Source: Fibrobacter sp. (lineage in GTDB: Bacteria; Fibrobacterota; Chitinivibrionia; Chitinivibrionales; Chitinispirillaceae). Taken from it: a stretch of 63,034 nt of DNA. Shown one piece after another: positions 26,077 to 34,376 of this stretch. Each line of letters starts with the position of its first letter. Within the stretch, counting starts at the first letter, position 1. Location of the stretch: contig JAAYIG010000198.1 in assembly GCA_012523595.1 (NCBI GenBank), forward strand, positions 1 through 63,034. Reading direction: 5' to 3'. A program made the translations under genes and the position numbers. The notes below the pieces were generated by a model, which saw nothing but the letters and a program-made list of their open reading frames with translations, was not told the origin of the DNA and did not search any database.

Positions 26077-27235
26077 TTTTTTTCCCTACAAAAGGTGACA
26101 GGCCTCGCAGCTTCTCAACAATTCCGGGCATGACTTCGATCACCTTGTCGATCTGCTCGTCTGTGTTGTATCTGCTTAAAGAAAACCTGGTGGAACTGTG
26201 TGCGAAGGTATAAGGAATTCCCATAGCCATCATCACATGAGAGGGTTCAAGAGAACCTGTGGTACAGGCAGAACCCGATGATGCGGCTATGTCGTTTTCA
26301 TCCAGATGCAGCAGTATTGCTTCACCTTCGATAAACTCAAAACTGATGTTGGTTGTATTGGGAAGGCGCATCTTTTTATCACCATTGAGTTTTGCGCCAG
26401 GGCATCTTTTCAACAGCTCCTCCTCCAGCCTGTCCCGCATCGCTCTGACTCTGGAATTTTCTTCATCCATATATTTCATTGCCAGTTCACATGCTTTACC
26501 AAGGCCTACTATATACGGAACATTTTCAGTTCCGGCACGCATTCCCTCTTCCTGATGTCCCCCGTGCAGAATCGGCTCCAGATCCACTCCTTTTCTGATG
26601 AAAATCGCACCGATTCCTTTAGGAGCATGGAGCTTATGGCCGGAAATCACGAGCATGTCAACTGGTACCGTTTTGACATCAATAGGAACCTTGCCAGCAG
26701 CCTGCACCGCATCGGTGTGGAAAAACCCGCCCTTTTCCTTTGCTTTTCCAGCAAACTCATGGATCGGGAAAAGCACACCTGTCTCATTGTTTGCCCACAT
26801 GAGGCTCACAAGAGTTCTGTTGTCGATATTTAAATTTTCAAACTGGTCCATCCTGAGGTTTCCAGAGGAATCAACATCCAGTTCGACAAGGGATGTTCCT
26901 TTACTCTGGAGATAACGCGCTGTATTACGTACTGCAGGATGCTCAACCGTTGAGGTAACAATCCGAGATCCCTCACGGGCGGCAGAAAATCCTTTCAGTG
27001 CCATATTGTCGCCCTCTGATCCGCAGCTTGTAAAGATGATCTCTTCAGGCGATGCTCCAAGCAGCGAGGCGACCTGCTCACGAGCTTTCTCTATATGACG
27101 CTTGACGTATCCTCCGAACCGGTGGATACTCGATGGATTACCGTAACGATCCCCGAAAAAGGGAAGCATTGCATCCAAAACCTCAGGAGCTACCTGGGTT
27201 GTGGCGTTATTATCGAGATATATTTGACTTTCCAT
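26069..27235 (-). CDS. cysteine desulfurase (NifS/IscS type)
   Basis: This 388-residue PLP enzyme removes sulfur from cysteine for Fe-S cluster assembly. It shows IYLDNNATTQVAPEV, the PLP lysine in ISGHKLHAPKGIGA (about residue 200) and the sulfur-accepting cysteine in SSGSACTTGSLEPSHV (about residue 320, extended-loop group I form). It is co-transcribed with nadA (8-base overlap), so its main client may be NadA. No iscU or sufU is nearby. Symbol left blank because nifS, iscS and the NadA-linked form cannot be separated here. Confidence 0.94.
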   Translation of the reverse strand: MESQIYLDNNATTQVAPEVLDAMLPFFGDRYGNPSSIHRFGGYVKRHIEKAREQVASLLGASPEEIIFTSCGSEGDNMALKGFSAAREGSRIVTSTVEHPAVRNTARYLQSKGTSLVELDVDSSGNLRMDQFENLNIDNRTLVSLMWANNETGVLFPIHEFAGKAKEKGGFFHTDAVQAAGKVPIDVKTVPVDMLVISGHKLHAPKGIGAIFIRKGVDLEPILHGGHQEEGMRAGTENVPYIVGLGKACELAMKYMDEENSRVRAMRDRLEEELLKRCPGAKLNGDKKMRLPNTTNISFEFIEGEAILLHLDENDIAASSGSACTTGSLEPSHVMMAMGIPYTFAHSSTRFSLSRYNTDEQIDKVIEVMPGIVEKLRGLSPFVGKKNE

Positions 27236-27250
27236 AATATTTCCTTCTGA

Positions 27251-27475
27251 CTACCTGACACGTCTTCCCGGTGATCCGGCTATCAGCCAGAGATTAAGAA
27301 TTGAGATGAAGAAAATGGCCGCAGCCCTTAAATATTTGACCACATGGTAAAATGATCTGAACGGATTTGACATCTTGCGGAGGTACCAGGCTCTTAAAAT
27401 TCCCGAAAAACTGTCCAGGGCAATAAAGAGAACCCATGCTGCACCGATAGTCACAATCAGCCTGTTGGATTTCAT
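27251..27475 (-). CDS. small membrane protein upstream of the cysteine desulfurase
   Basis: The protein has 74 residues, with two hydrophobic segments (about 8-25, VTIGAAWVLFIALDSFSG; 50-67, AAAIFFISILNLWLIAG) joined by a basic, aromatic loop (RAWYLRKMSNPFRSFYHV). GAGGAG lies 7 bases before ATG 27475. It ends 15 bases before the cysteine desulfurase gene, so all three genes probably share a message. No family recognised. Confidence 0.65.
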   Translation of the reverse strand: MKSNRLIVTIGAAWVLFIALDSFSGILRAWYLRKMSNPFRSFYHVVKYLRAAAIFFISILNLWLIAGSPGRRVR

Positions 27476-27576
27476 TTTTTCTCCTCTTTTTTAATCCTGA
27501 CAATGAGCGGCCCAAGGAGCCATCTGCCTTTGAAAATAAAATCCGCCCACTTTCATCGCGGCTTTTTCAGAACCAT
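27472..27576 (-). pseudogene. short coding-like frame interrupted by one TGA
   Basis: From ATG 27576 the frame reads MVLKKPR, a TGA at 27553-27555, then KWADFIFKGRWLLGPLIVRI and a lysine-rich end. Its stop overlaps the next start as ATGA, the arrangement of a coupled gene. Upstream GGGG may serve as RBS. If the TGA were TGG, a 34-residue basic peptide would result. A nonsense mutation, read-through, or chance are all possible. Confidence 0.35.
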
Positions 27577-27641
27577 TCCCCGGGTCCATTTGACTCCCCA
27601 TGAATCCTGATTAATTTTTAACCAGAGGTAAATAGTTTCTC

Positions 27642-29156
27642 ATGAGAAAGACTGATAAATCCGTCATTTTCATTCTCCTTCTTTGCATTACGGTTCTGAA
27701 AGTCAATTCTGAACAAAAAATGCCCGTACTGCAGACATTGACAAAAGCTTCACAGAAGGACAGCACAGTCAACCTCTCCGAGTTAATCACCCCTGACAGC
27801 GCCTATATAGCTGCGCCATCGATAAGAAGCGTTCTTTCAGGAGAAATCGTTGATATAGAGATAGTCCCCCGATGTACTGTCGATTCTGTGATGATTCTGG
27901 TCAGACATTCTGAAAACCGGATCGATTCTCTTGGGGTTGTCCGCAGGGCACCCTATAAGTTGAAATGGGACCCCTCAAACTGTCCTGATCAGGATCAGAT
28001 TCACCTTCAATTCGGATACATCCTGTACAAAGAACAAAACCGGAAGATAATCTGCCCCCCTATGCCGCACAGATGGGTTCTGGACAGAGATAAACATCTC
28101 AGCCGCAAAAAAGTCAGCTGTCGCCAGACAACCACCCCTGAAAAGATCAAAATTGACGGGGATCTCTCCGACTGGAAAAATGTAAAGGAAATCCGGATTA
28201 GTTCAGAAGGCACATTCCGGATTTTGTGGAGTAATTCACATATCCTGTTTGCTGCCCATGTAAAAGACAGCTCAGTAACATACTCCGATTTTCTTGAACT
28301 CCATTTTGATCTTCACAATGATAAAAGCAATTTTTCAGGCATAAACCATCGCAGCATCCGCTTTGGTCCCAAAACCCGCAGCAACAGTTTCACAGTTGAT
28401 CTCACCAAAGATGGTTTCATTCTCAGTGACAGCGTCAATGTCCTGCTCAGCCGTGAGATGAAGTGGGCCAGATCTTTTACAGATGGTTACACAATTGAGG
28501 CCTCGATACCGTTTTTCTGCTTATCTGATCTGCAGTTCCCGAATATGAAATTCGGCTTTGATGTCTCCATATTCAACTCTGATAATGATGGAACGCGCAG
28601 GTTTACAAGCTGGTCCGGAACGACTTTCTCAAACAGGTATAACCCAAGTCAGTGGGGAACCATCAGGCTCAAACAGGCCCTCCCACTTCTGAAACTCCTG
28701 CTTGCCCTTTCGGCAATAATCACCGGAGTTGTTATAACCTTTGTTATATCAATACTGATAAAGCAGTGCCGTGATGACTACAAATACGAAGAACTGGAAA
28801 ACAGAGGCACATCTGAGTTGATGAGTTCCATTCTTGTAAGTATGCGCCGGATGATCAGCAATTCTGAACTGGATCTGGAGGCATTTTCAAAGGAAACAGG
28901 GATTGACCGGGAGAAAATAGAATCGGAAATCCAGGCTGAAACCGGCGGCGATTTCACGAGTCTTCTGACATTTGAGCGAATCCGTTCTGTCAAAGAATTG
29001 TTGCGGGATGCAGACATTCCCTTCGACGAGATAGCTGCAAAGACTGGTTTTACAGATTTGGACAATATGAGAATTACTTTTAATCAGATTACCTGCACCA
29101 CCCCGGAAAAATACCGGGAAAGGATCAAAGAGGAAGAGAACAGCGAAGAAGAGTAG
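27642..29156 (+). CDS. membrane-bound AraC-type regulator with CBM9-like periplasmic domain
   Basis: This 504-residue protein spans the inner membrane. A signal or first membrane segment (about 8-24) is followed by a periplasmic part of about 320 residues. Its second half (about 165-345) looks like a family 9 carbohydrate-binding/DOMON-like fold: KIKIDGDLSDWKNVKEI, LWSNSHILFAAHVKDSSV, DFLELHFD, YTIEASIPF and MKFGFDVSIFN. One transmembrane helix follows (about 347-374, LLLALSAIITGVVITFVISI). A cytoplasmic AraC/XylS-type helix-turn-helix completes it (about 405-495, FEEIAAKTGF-like FDEIAAKTGFTDLDNMRITF, then TTPEKYRER). This predicts a one-protein sensor that binds DNA in response to a periplasmic sugar or glycan. 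No two-component modules are present. The target genes are unknown. Confidence 0.8.
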   Translation: MRKTDKSVIFILLLCITVLKVNSEQKMPVLQTLTKASQKDSTVNLSELITPDSAYIAAPSIRSVLSGEIVDIEIVPRCTVDSVMILVRHSENRIDSLGVVRRAPYKLKWDPSNCPDQDQIHLQFGYILYKEQNRKIICPPMPHRWVLDRDKHLSRKKVSCRQTTTPEKIKIDGDLSDWKNVKEIRISSEGTFRILWSNSHILFAAHVKDSSVTYSDFLELHFDLHNDKSNFSGINHRSIRFGPKTRSNSFTVDLTKDGFILSDSVNVLLSREMKWARSFTDGYTIEASIPFFCLSDLQFPNMKFGFDVSIFNSDNDGTRRFTSWSGTTFSNRYNPSQWGTIRLKQALPLLKLLLALSAIITGVVITFVISILIKQCRDDYKYEELENRGTSELMSSILVSMRRMISNSELDLEAFSKETGIDREKIESEIQAETGGDFTSLLTFERIRSVKELLRDADIPFDEIAAKTGFTDLDNMRITFNQITCTTPEKYRERIKEEENSEEE

Positions 29157-29167
29157 AAGCTGCTCTT

Positions 29168-29908
29168 TTACATTTTTTCCAGGTACCTGGGAATCAGTGA
29201 TCTGAGTCCCGTATCACCCTCGAATTTCATGTATTTAAAATGCAGTCTGTCCAGTATCTGATTGGCATCCTCCTCGAAGTCGAGCAGGTATGTATTCATT
29301 CCACTGTCATTTATGCATTCCGGGTCGCAACAGGAAGGGTTCGAAAGATTGATATAGATTCTGCATGTAAACGGCCTGACAGCATAAATACTGCATCTAT
29401 TGCTCCTGTCAAGCAGAGGGCAAGGCCTTTTCATCTGATAATAAACGGACAGCAACAGATCAATTTCATCTATCTGCTCCCTGTCATCACCGGACTCCAA
29501 AAGCCGTTTTTGTACAAGGTCATTCAATCTTTCCAGTTCCAGGCAGTCACTCCGGCAGGTTTCAATTATCCTCTTAACCTCACCGGGCATGGCAGTATGG
29601 ATATATCCGGCGATAATTTCAGCCTCGAACGAATTTACATCCTCAACCCAGTGAAAACAGCACGTTGCACATGTCTCCCTGCAGCAGCACTTAAATTCAG
29701 TATCATTGAGTACTTCTTTCTGAAATATGTCGAAAAGCCGATGAACCTCTTTGAGTGTGGAAACAAACTCTTCATCAAGGCATGAGGAGAAAGAACCCTC
29801 TTCGAGTGACTTCAGCAGCATCAATATTTCCTTATGAATGGAGACAGCCTGAGGTGTCAAAGACAATACACTTGAGGTTTGTTTTCTTTTTTCTGGATAG
29901 TCCATCAT
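29168..29908 (-). CDS. YkgJ-type cysteine-cluster protein
   Basis: This 246-residue soluble protein carries FKCCCRETCATCCFHWVED (about 81-99) and a second cluster (CPLLDRSNRCSIYAVRPFTC, then RIYINLSNPSCC). These are the 'CxxxCxxCC ... CPxL...C.IYxxRPxxCR' pattern of the YkgJ family, which is predicted to bind zinc or an iron-sulfur cluster. The biochemical role is unknown. The YkgJ domain starts near residue 80, so the first 80 residues are an extra helical segment. Its start shares one base with the stop of the upstream barrel gene (TGATG). Confidence 0.85.
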   Translation of the reverse strand: MMDYPEKRKQTSSVLSLTPQAVSIHKEILMLLKSLEEGSFSSCLDEEFVSTLKEVHRLFDIFQKEVLNDTEFKCCCRETCATCCFHWVEDVNSFEAEIIAGYIHTAMPGEVKRIIETCRSDCLELERLNDLVQKRLLESGDDREQIDEIDLLLSVYYQMKRPCPLLDRSNRCSIYAVRPFTCRIYINLSNPSCCDPECINDSGMNTYLLDFEEDANQILDRLHFKYMKFEGDTGLRSLIPRYLEKM

Positions 29909-31440
29909 CAGTTGGGAAGTCGCAGCCGGAAATTACTGAAATGAAAGGATAATTCAGCTCTTATTGATGGTACTAATTCGAAACTGGAAGTAGAAATATT
30001 GTCTTTGTTTTTCACCCATTTTGAGGACCCGGAAAGAGAAAGGTCCGCATAATTCCTGTAATAAAACCTGGTTTCCAACAGTATCTCGAATCCTTTTTCA
30101 CGGATAGAATCTCTGTCAACCGGAAGGCCCTTCGTATTTCCCTCTTCACTATCCTGCCATTTGGTAAGAACATTATTTCCACCATTTCTAAAGAAAGCCA
30201 TTTCAAAGCCCGAGGCCCAGTAGTTTTTACCGATAATATCAAAGCCCGCACTTATCCGGTCAAAATCATTCTCCGACATTCCGAGGCTTTTGTCCCAATA
30301 AATGTAACGTTCTCCATTATTGGCATTGTTGTCCGGAACAGTGTACATCCAGGGCGAAACATAAGTACAGGTGGTTTTCAGCAGATGATTCATGGGTAAT
30401 TTAAAAGGATTTCTCCAGAAAATGCCCATGTCAATTCCCCAGTGAGCAGGCTCCTTATCTGTAATTTTCTCATCATCTACCTGAAAATCATCAAAAGCAA
30501 CCTGTCCCCTGAAGCAGACATCCTCGATTAGAGGATGAATATTCCATTGAAAAGCAAGTACCAGATTCCCTTTTCCCTCCTGATTTGTATTTACTACAGT
30601 GTAAGCCGAAAACGGGTTTATATACTGCAGGTCGGGAAAATGTTTGGTGCGGGTAAACAGGACCGTTTCGGTCAGCCCCAGGGTTACCCATTTCCCCAGC
30701 ATCAGATTAAGAGAATGAGCAGTTAAAAACCTGTTGAGATCAGCATTATTATCGGAATCTCTATGATCCGAGCGGTTATAGTGAAAGGCTGCGAAAATAT
30801 GGCGAAATTCAAAAAGAGATGAGCGGAGCTGCCACTCCAGTGCATCGTAGCTGTATGGATTTGAAGATAACACCAGGCTTCTGTCTGCAAACGGTCCCCA
30901 GTTTCTGTTCAGTCTGCCCAGACGGAAAAAACCGTATTTCCAATCGACCTGAACAAAGGCCTCATCGAACCGGCCTCTAAGATCACGATCTTTGTGAGCA
31001 GGATAAAGTTTATCATATTCATACCTTTTATCCACATTTACCACCTGCCTGACCAGCAGATGTCTGTATCTTATCTGATTAAGAATGTTTATCTGAAAGT
31101 AGGATCTGCTGTTTTCATCAGAAAGCACCGGTCCATAACCGCCCATGACCTGCGGTTCCAGAAAAAGGTAATTTATGCTGTCCGTTGATTCTCCCGGAAA
31201 CCATATCGACCTGTCAAATACATCGGCTTCTCCGATATTGTCCCAGAACATCCCGCTTGGAGACTTATCGGCAAGTTCCATATCCGCTGCTGTATTGAAG
31301 AATGGTTTACGCCAGTTCTCAAGCGGTACCCCGTAAACGAAGGAAAAGGTCAATAACAGGAGCAGAACAAGTCTGATAAAAGCTGAAGAACTTAATTTTG
31401 TAAACATCTCAGTAAGCTGTATCTCTCTTAAAAAGGACAA
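29908..31440 (-). CDS. Wzi-like outer-membrane beta-barrel protein
   Basis: The protein has 510 residues, with an N-terminal signal (LVLLLLLTFSFVYG, about 25-38). The rest is rich in amphipathic strands with aromatic ends (YFQINILNQIRYRHLLVRQV, DWKYGFFRLGRLNRNWGPFA) and ends in FHFSNFRLRLPN, a barrel-type C-terminus. The 'GRxxxxWGP' motif near the middle is characteristic of the capsule-assembly Wzi family, a lectin that holds capsule on the cell surface. It overlaps the sugar-transferase gene by 32 bases, and that supports a role in polysaccharide export or attachment. Confidence 0.7.
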   Translation of the reverse strand: MSFLREIQLTEMFTKLSSSAFIRLVLLLLLTFSFVYGVPLENWRKPFFNTAADMELADKSPSGMFWDNIGEADVFDRSIWFPGESTDSINYLFLEPQVMGGYGPVLSDENSRSYFQINILNQIRYRHLLVRQVVNVDKRYEYDKLYPAHKDRDLRGRFDEAFVQVDWKYGFFRLGRLNRNWGPFADRSLVLSSNPYSYDALEWQLRSSLFEFRHIFAAFHYNRSDHRDSDNNADLNRFLTAHSLNLMLGKWVTLGLTETVLFTRTKHFPDLQYINPFSAYTVVNTNQEGKGNLVLAFQWNIHPLIEDVCFRGQVAFDDFQVDDEKITDKEPAHWGIDMGIFWRNPFKLPMNHLLKTTCTYVSPWMYTVPDNNANNGERYIYWDKSLGMSENDFDRISAGFDIIGKNYWASGFEMAFFRNGGNNVLTKWQDSEEGNTKGLPVDRDSIREKGFEILLETRFYYRNYADLSLSGSSKWVKNKDNISTSSFELVPSIRAELSFHFSNFRLRLPN

Positions 31441-32785
31441 TGACTGTTTTAAATATGATCTTAATATCGAGCCAGATGCTCCAGTTATCGATATATTTGA
31501 GGTCGAGCCTTACAATGTCATCGAAGTTGCTTATCTTGTTTCTTCCTGAAACCTGCCATAATCCTGTGATTCCCGGACGGATACTGATTCTGCGATGGTG
31601 CCATTTCTGGTATTTAGAGACTTCATCCGGGGTCGGGGGTCTGGTACCTACGAGTGACATTTCACCCTTGAGCACGTTAAAAACCTGCGGCAGTTCATCA
31701 AGACTTAACTTACGCATGATTTTGCCTATTCTGGTAACCCTTGGATCGTCTTTTATCTTGAACACCGCCCCATCACATTCATTAAGCTTTTCAAGCTCCT
31801 GTTTCCTCTTCTCCGCATCAGCAGCCATTGAGCGGAATTTGTAAATGACAAATCTCTTGCCGTTTTTCCCTACTCTTACCTGTTTGAAAAAAACCGGTCC
31901 CTTTGATGTAAGCTTGATAGCCACAGCAAGGAAGGGATATAAAATGATAAGAGCAAAGAGGCCTGCAATTCCCCCGGCAAGATCAAACAATCTTTTAAAA
32001 AGCATCTGATCAGGGTCGAGTTCCACAGTATGGGAAAGAAGTGTAGGACGGCCCATGAAGCGGTGATATTCCCACCTTGCAAAGTATGTGGCCCCGGAAA
32101 TATTAAGAAACACACGGGCGGGACGCCCCATCTCCTCACAGATCTGCAGGTAAGAATCAACCGAAAAACCCTCTTTTGTCATCTTCCTTGGAATACAGAA
32201 AAACACCTCTTCAACGTAGCTGTTCTTGAGAACCTCTTCGAATTCAGAGGGCTGAATTCCCAGATCCAGTTTACGGATCATGCGAAGGCCCCATTCGGGA
32301 TGATTGCTTATTTCCTGATGGATCTGCGAGGCCATCCTGCCTCTTCCAATCAGAATCACCGGAGTTGTATTGCGGTTATAACGGCGTATACGGGCTATTG
32401 TACGTTTGACAAATAGTTTTTCCGATGCTATAAATACAAATGAGATAGCGGCAAATGTCAGGTAAAGGTATCTGCTGTTGTGGCTGTCCGGGAGAAGATA
32501 AAGTATAGAGGCGCCCAGAATACCAGCGGATATGAAAATCGCCACCACCCTGCGCATCAAACCTCGCATCCAGTTGAAGTGCAGTATGGAGAAAAGCGAT
32601 CTTGTCCAGGCAAAATAAAGGTAAAAGCCCATGAATCCGATCACCATTATCCAGTAGTTAAGAATAGGATGGAGGTTACGGTGTATGGCTGTTATTGAAT
32701 AAGCAATGTAGAATGCTGCAACCAGCAGAACACAATCAATCAGGGCAATAGCCTGCTTTATAAAAGAGGAATGTTCTTTAAGCAT
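31409..32785 (-). CDS. polyprenyl-phosphate sugar transferase (WbaP/WcaJ type)
   Basis: The protein has 458 residues. Four N-terminal membrane helices are followed by a Rossmann-like middle segment (PVILIGRGRMASQIHQEI). The C-terminal bacterial sugar-transferase domain (about 260-458) shows KRLFDLAGGIAGLFALIILY, GPVFFKQVRVGKNGKRFVIY then KFRSM, SLDELPQVFNVLKGEMSLVG then TRPP, and RPGITGLWQVSGRN. It loads the first sugar-phosphate onto undecaprenyl phosphate, initiating exopolysaccharide or O-antigen repeat units. It sits in a long operon between an AgmX-type lipoprotein and a Wzi-like barrel. Confidence 0.93.
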   Translation of the reverse strand: MLKEHSSFIKQAIALIDCVLLVAAFYIAYSITAIHRNLHPILNYWIMVIGFMGFYLYFAWTRSLFSILHFNWMRGLMRRVVAIFISAGILGASILYLLPDSHNSRYLYLTFAAISFVFIASEKLFVKRTIARIRRYNRNTTPVILIGRGRMASQIHQEISNHPEWGLRMIRKLDLGIQPSEFEEVLKNSYVEEVFFCIPRKMTKEGFSVDSYLQICEEMGRPARVFLNISGATYFARWEYHRFMGRPTLLSHTVELDPDQMLFKRLFDLAGGIAGLFALIILYPFLAVAIKLTSKGPVFFKQVRVGKNGKRFVIYKFRSMAADAEKRKQELEKLNECDGAVFKIKDDPRVTRIGKIMRKLSLDELPQVFNVLKGEMSLVGTRPPTPDEVSKYQKWHHRRISIRPGITGLWQVSGRNKISNFDDIVRLDLKYIDNWSIWLDIKIIFKTVIVLFKRDTAY

Positions 32786-32787
32786 TT

Positions 32788-33786
32788 TTACTCGGGATTA
32801 AACTCAAACGGAAATTCGAAACTCATATTTCCTACCTCTTCAGGTACTGGTTTGAACCGGATATTCATGACGTATGCTGATAGAAGGTCAGAAAATTCCT
32901 TATCATTGACACTGGATTTGCTGATTTTAGCATCAATTACTTTTCCGGAGGCATCCACCAGAAAAGTGATCATCACCGTGCCGCTCATATATTCTTTTAT
33001 CTTTAGCCGCTTTTTGTAAATGGATTTCAGGTTGGGAATGTGTTTCTCGATGGAATCCCGGATTGACTGCTGCCCCCGGTATTTTAGCGCAGTGAGGGAA
33101 TTATCCACTACTTTTTTCTGAACAAGTGGTTTCCTGGTTTCTTTGACGGTGTCGGTTTTCTCTCCGGTGTAAACCAACCCTTTAATGATACGCTCAGCAT
33201 CCTCACTGCTCATCACATCCTGCTGATCTTTCACAAATTCAAAAAGAAGCTGTCCTGCAGTTTCAGAGATACCGAAAATACCGCTGAAAAACCGTTCAAT
33301 TTCTTCTTGTTTTTCCAGTTTTACACTGTCCGGGAAAACTGCTGTCAAGCCAGGTCCCGTACTGTCTCCCTTATTATACTGCATAAAAAGAGATTCAGCA
33401 TAGGCAGCAACCGAGTTGCTTGAAGATAATTCATTCAATTTGCGGTAAAGAACCCGTCCTGAAGAAAGCAGGAGCCCCGCTCCCCTGGGAGTCCATTCCT
33501 CACCCGCTCGAAGCTGAAGCTGCTCAGAAAACCTTATGGCAAGGGAATCCACACCGGAATCATCAGTTTCCGAGGCAATTGCCTTGCGCAGCTTGATATT
33601 TTTGATACGCACGGAGTCACTTGGTGCCACCGGGTCGAGTTTAACAAGCTGTTCAACTGTAAGGGACTCAGAACCAATAATTATGACCTGTGAATCCTTT
33701 TTCTTTGCACAAGAGAATAAAAGCAGGGGAATTACTGCTCCCAGAACAGCCAACCGGTAAAACAAATTTTCCTTGATCCGCATCAT
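32788..33786 (-). CDS. lipoprotein with AgmX/PglI-type C-terminal domain
   Basis: The protein has 332 residues. The lipoprotein signal ends in VIPLLLFSC (Cys26). The middle is unassigned and helical. The last 90 residues (NLKSIYKKRLKIKEYMSGTV, MITFLVDASGKVIDAKI, FSDLLSAYVMNIRFKPVPEE then FPFEF) form the TonB-C-like AgmX/PglI C-terminal domain, found in gliding-motility and envelope proteins of myxobacteria and in Fibrobacterota. It usually accompanies energised envelope complexes. No ExbB/ExbD genes are in the window. The gene ends 2 bases before the sugar-transferase start. Confidence 0.75.
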   Translation of the reverse strand: MMRIKENLFYRLAVLGAVIPLLLFSCAKKKDSQVIIIGSESLTVEQLVKLDPVAPSDSVRIKNIKLRKAIASETDDSGVDSLAIRFSEQLQLRAGEEWTPRGAGLLLSSGRVLYRKLNELSSSNSVAAYAESLFMQYNKGDSTGPGLTAVFPDSVKLEKQEEIERFFSGIFGISETAGQLLFEFVKDQQDVMSSEDAERIIKGLVYTGEKTDTVKETRKPLVQKKVVDNSLTALKYRGQQSIRDSIEKHIPNLKSIYKKRLKIKEYMSGTVMITFLVDASGKVIDAKISKSSVNDKEFSDLLSAYVMNIRFKPVPEEVGNMSFEFPFEFNPE

Positions 33787-34371
33787 TTACCCGCTTAATC
33801 CTGTCCAGGCAAGCACTTCAGACCTCAATGCTTTAATGCTGCTCTCATTGCGAATGTACCTCCAGATCCCTTCCGGAGGCGATTGAAAAAGCTTTTCCTG
33901 CAGTAACATTCTCTCCCTGATAGCCTCTTCCGTGAGCCCACCCGCTTTGGCAAGTAAACGTTTCAGCCTCACATCAAATGATGCAGAAACCCAGACCCTC
34001 TGATCAAACCAGTCTTCGATATGCCAGAGCGGAATCAGAGCCGCATCCAAAACTACCGGCTCTCTTCTGTGTCTCATCAGAAAACAAAGCCTCTCCAGAA
34101 GCGGCGGATGCACAACAGCGTTTAACTTTTTCAATTCCTCAATTGATCCAAAAACAATGCTTCCCAGCCTGTCAAAAGCAATCGATCCGTTTTTGAATAC
34201 CTGCTCACCGAAAATCTCATTAAGCTTCATTTTAATTTCCGGATCGGACTGCATGAGTAACTTGGCTTCCCTGTCGGCATCAACTATGTACGCCCCCGCC
34301 TCAGCCAGAATTCCAGCAACAGTCGATTTACCCGAACCCATATAGCCAGCCAAGGCGATTTTTGCAGACAT
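33787..34371 (-). CDS. coaE: dephospho-CoA kinase
   Basis: This 194-residue enzyme phosphorylates dephospho-CoA in the last step of CoA synthesis. The P-loop GYMGSGKST lies at residues 9-17. VDADREAKLLM matches the family's (I/V)DAD substrate motif, and a lid region is seen near AGGLTEEAIRERM. It lies between the SpoIIE-type gene (5 bases) and the AgmX-type lipoprotein gene (no gap). A housekeeping gene carried in a signalling/envelope operon is common for coaE. Confidence 0.92.
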   Translation of the reverse strand: MSAKIALAGYMGSGKSTVAGILAEAGAYIVDADREAKLLMQSDPEIKMKLNEIFGEQVFKNGSIAFDRLGSIVFGSIEELKKLNAVVHPPLLERLCFLMRHRREPVVLDAALIPLWHIEDWFDQRVWVSASFDVRLKRLLAKAGGLTEEAIRERMLLQEKLFQSPPEGIWRYIRNESSIKALRSEVLAWTGLSG

Positions 34372-34376
34372 TATTC

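Noticed and set aside
26306-26833. 175-residue open frame antisense to the cysteine desulfurase gene
   Set aside because: The desulfurase frame has all catalytic motifs. The antisense frame has none and starts without an RBS.
29240-29785. 181-residue open frame antisense to the YkgJ-type gene
   Set aside because: The YkgJ cysteine clusters prove the other strand is coding.
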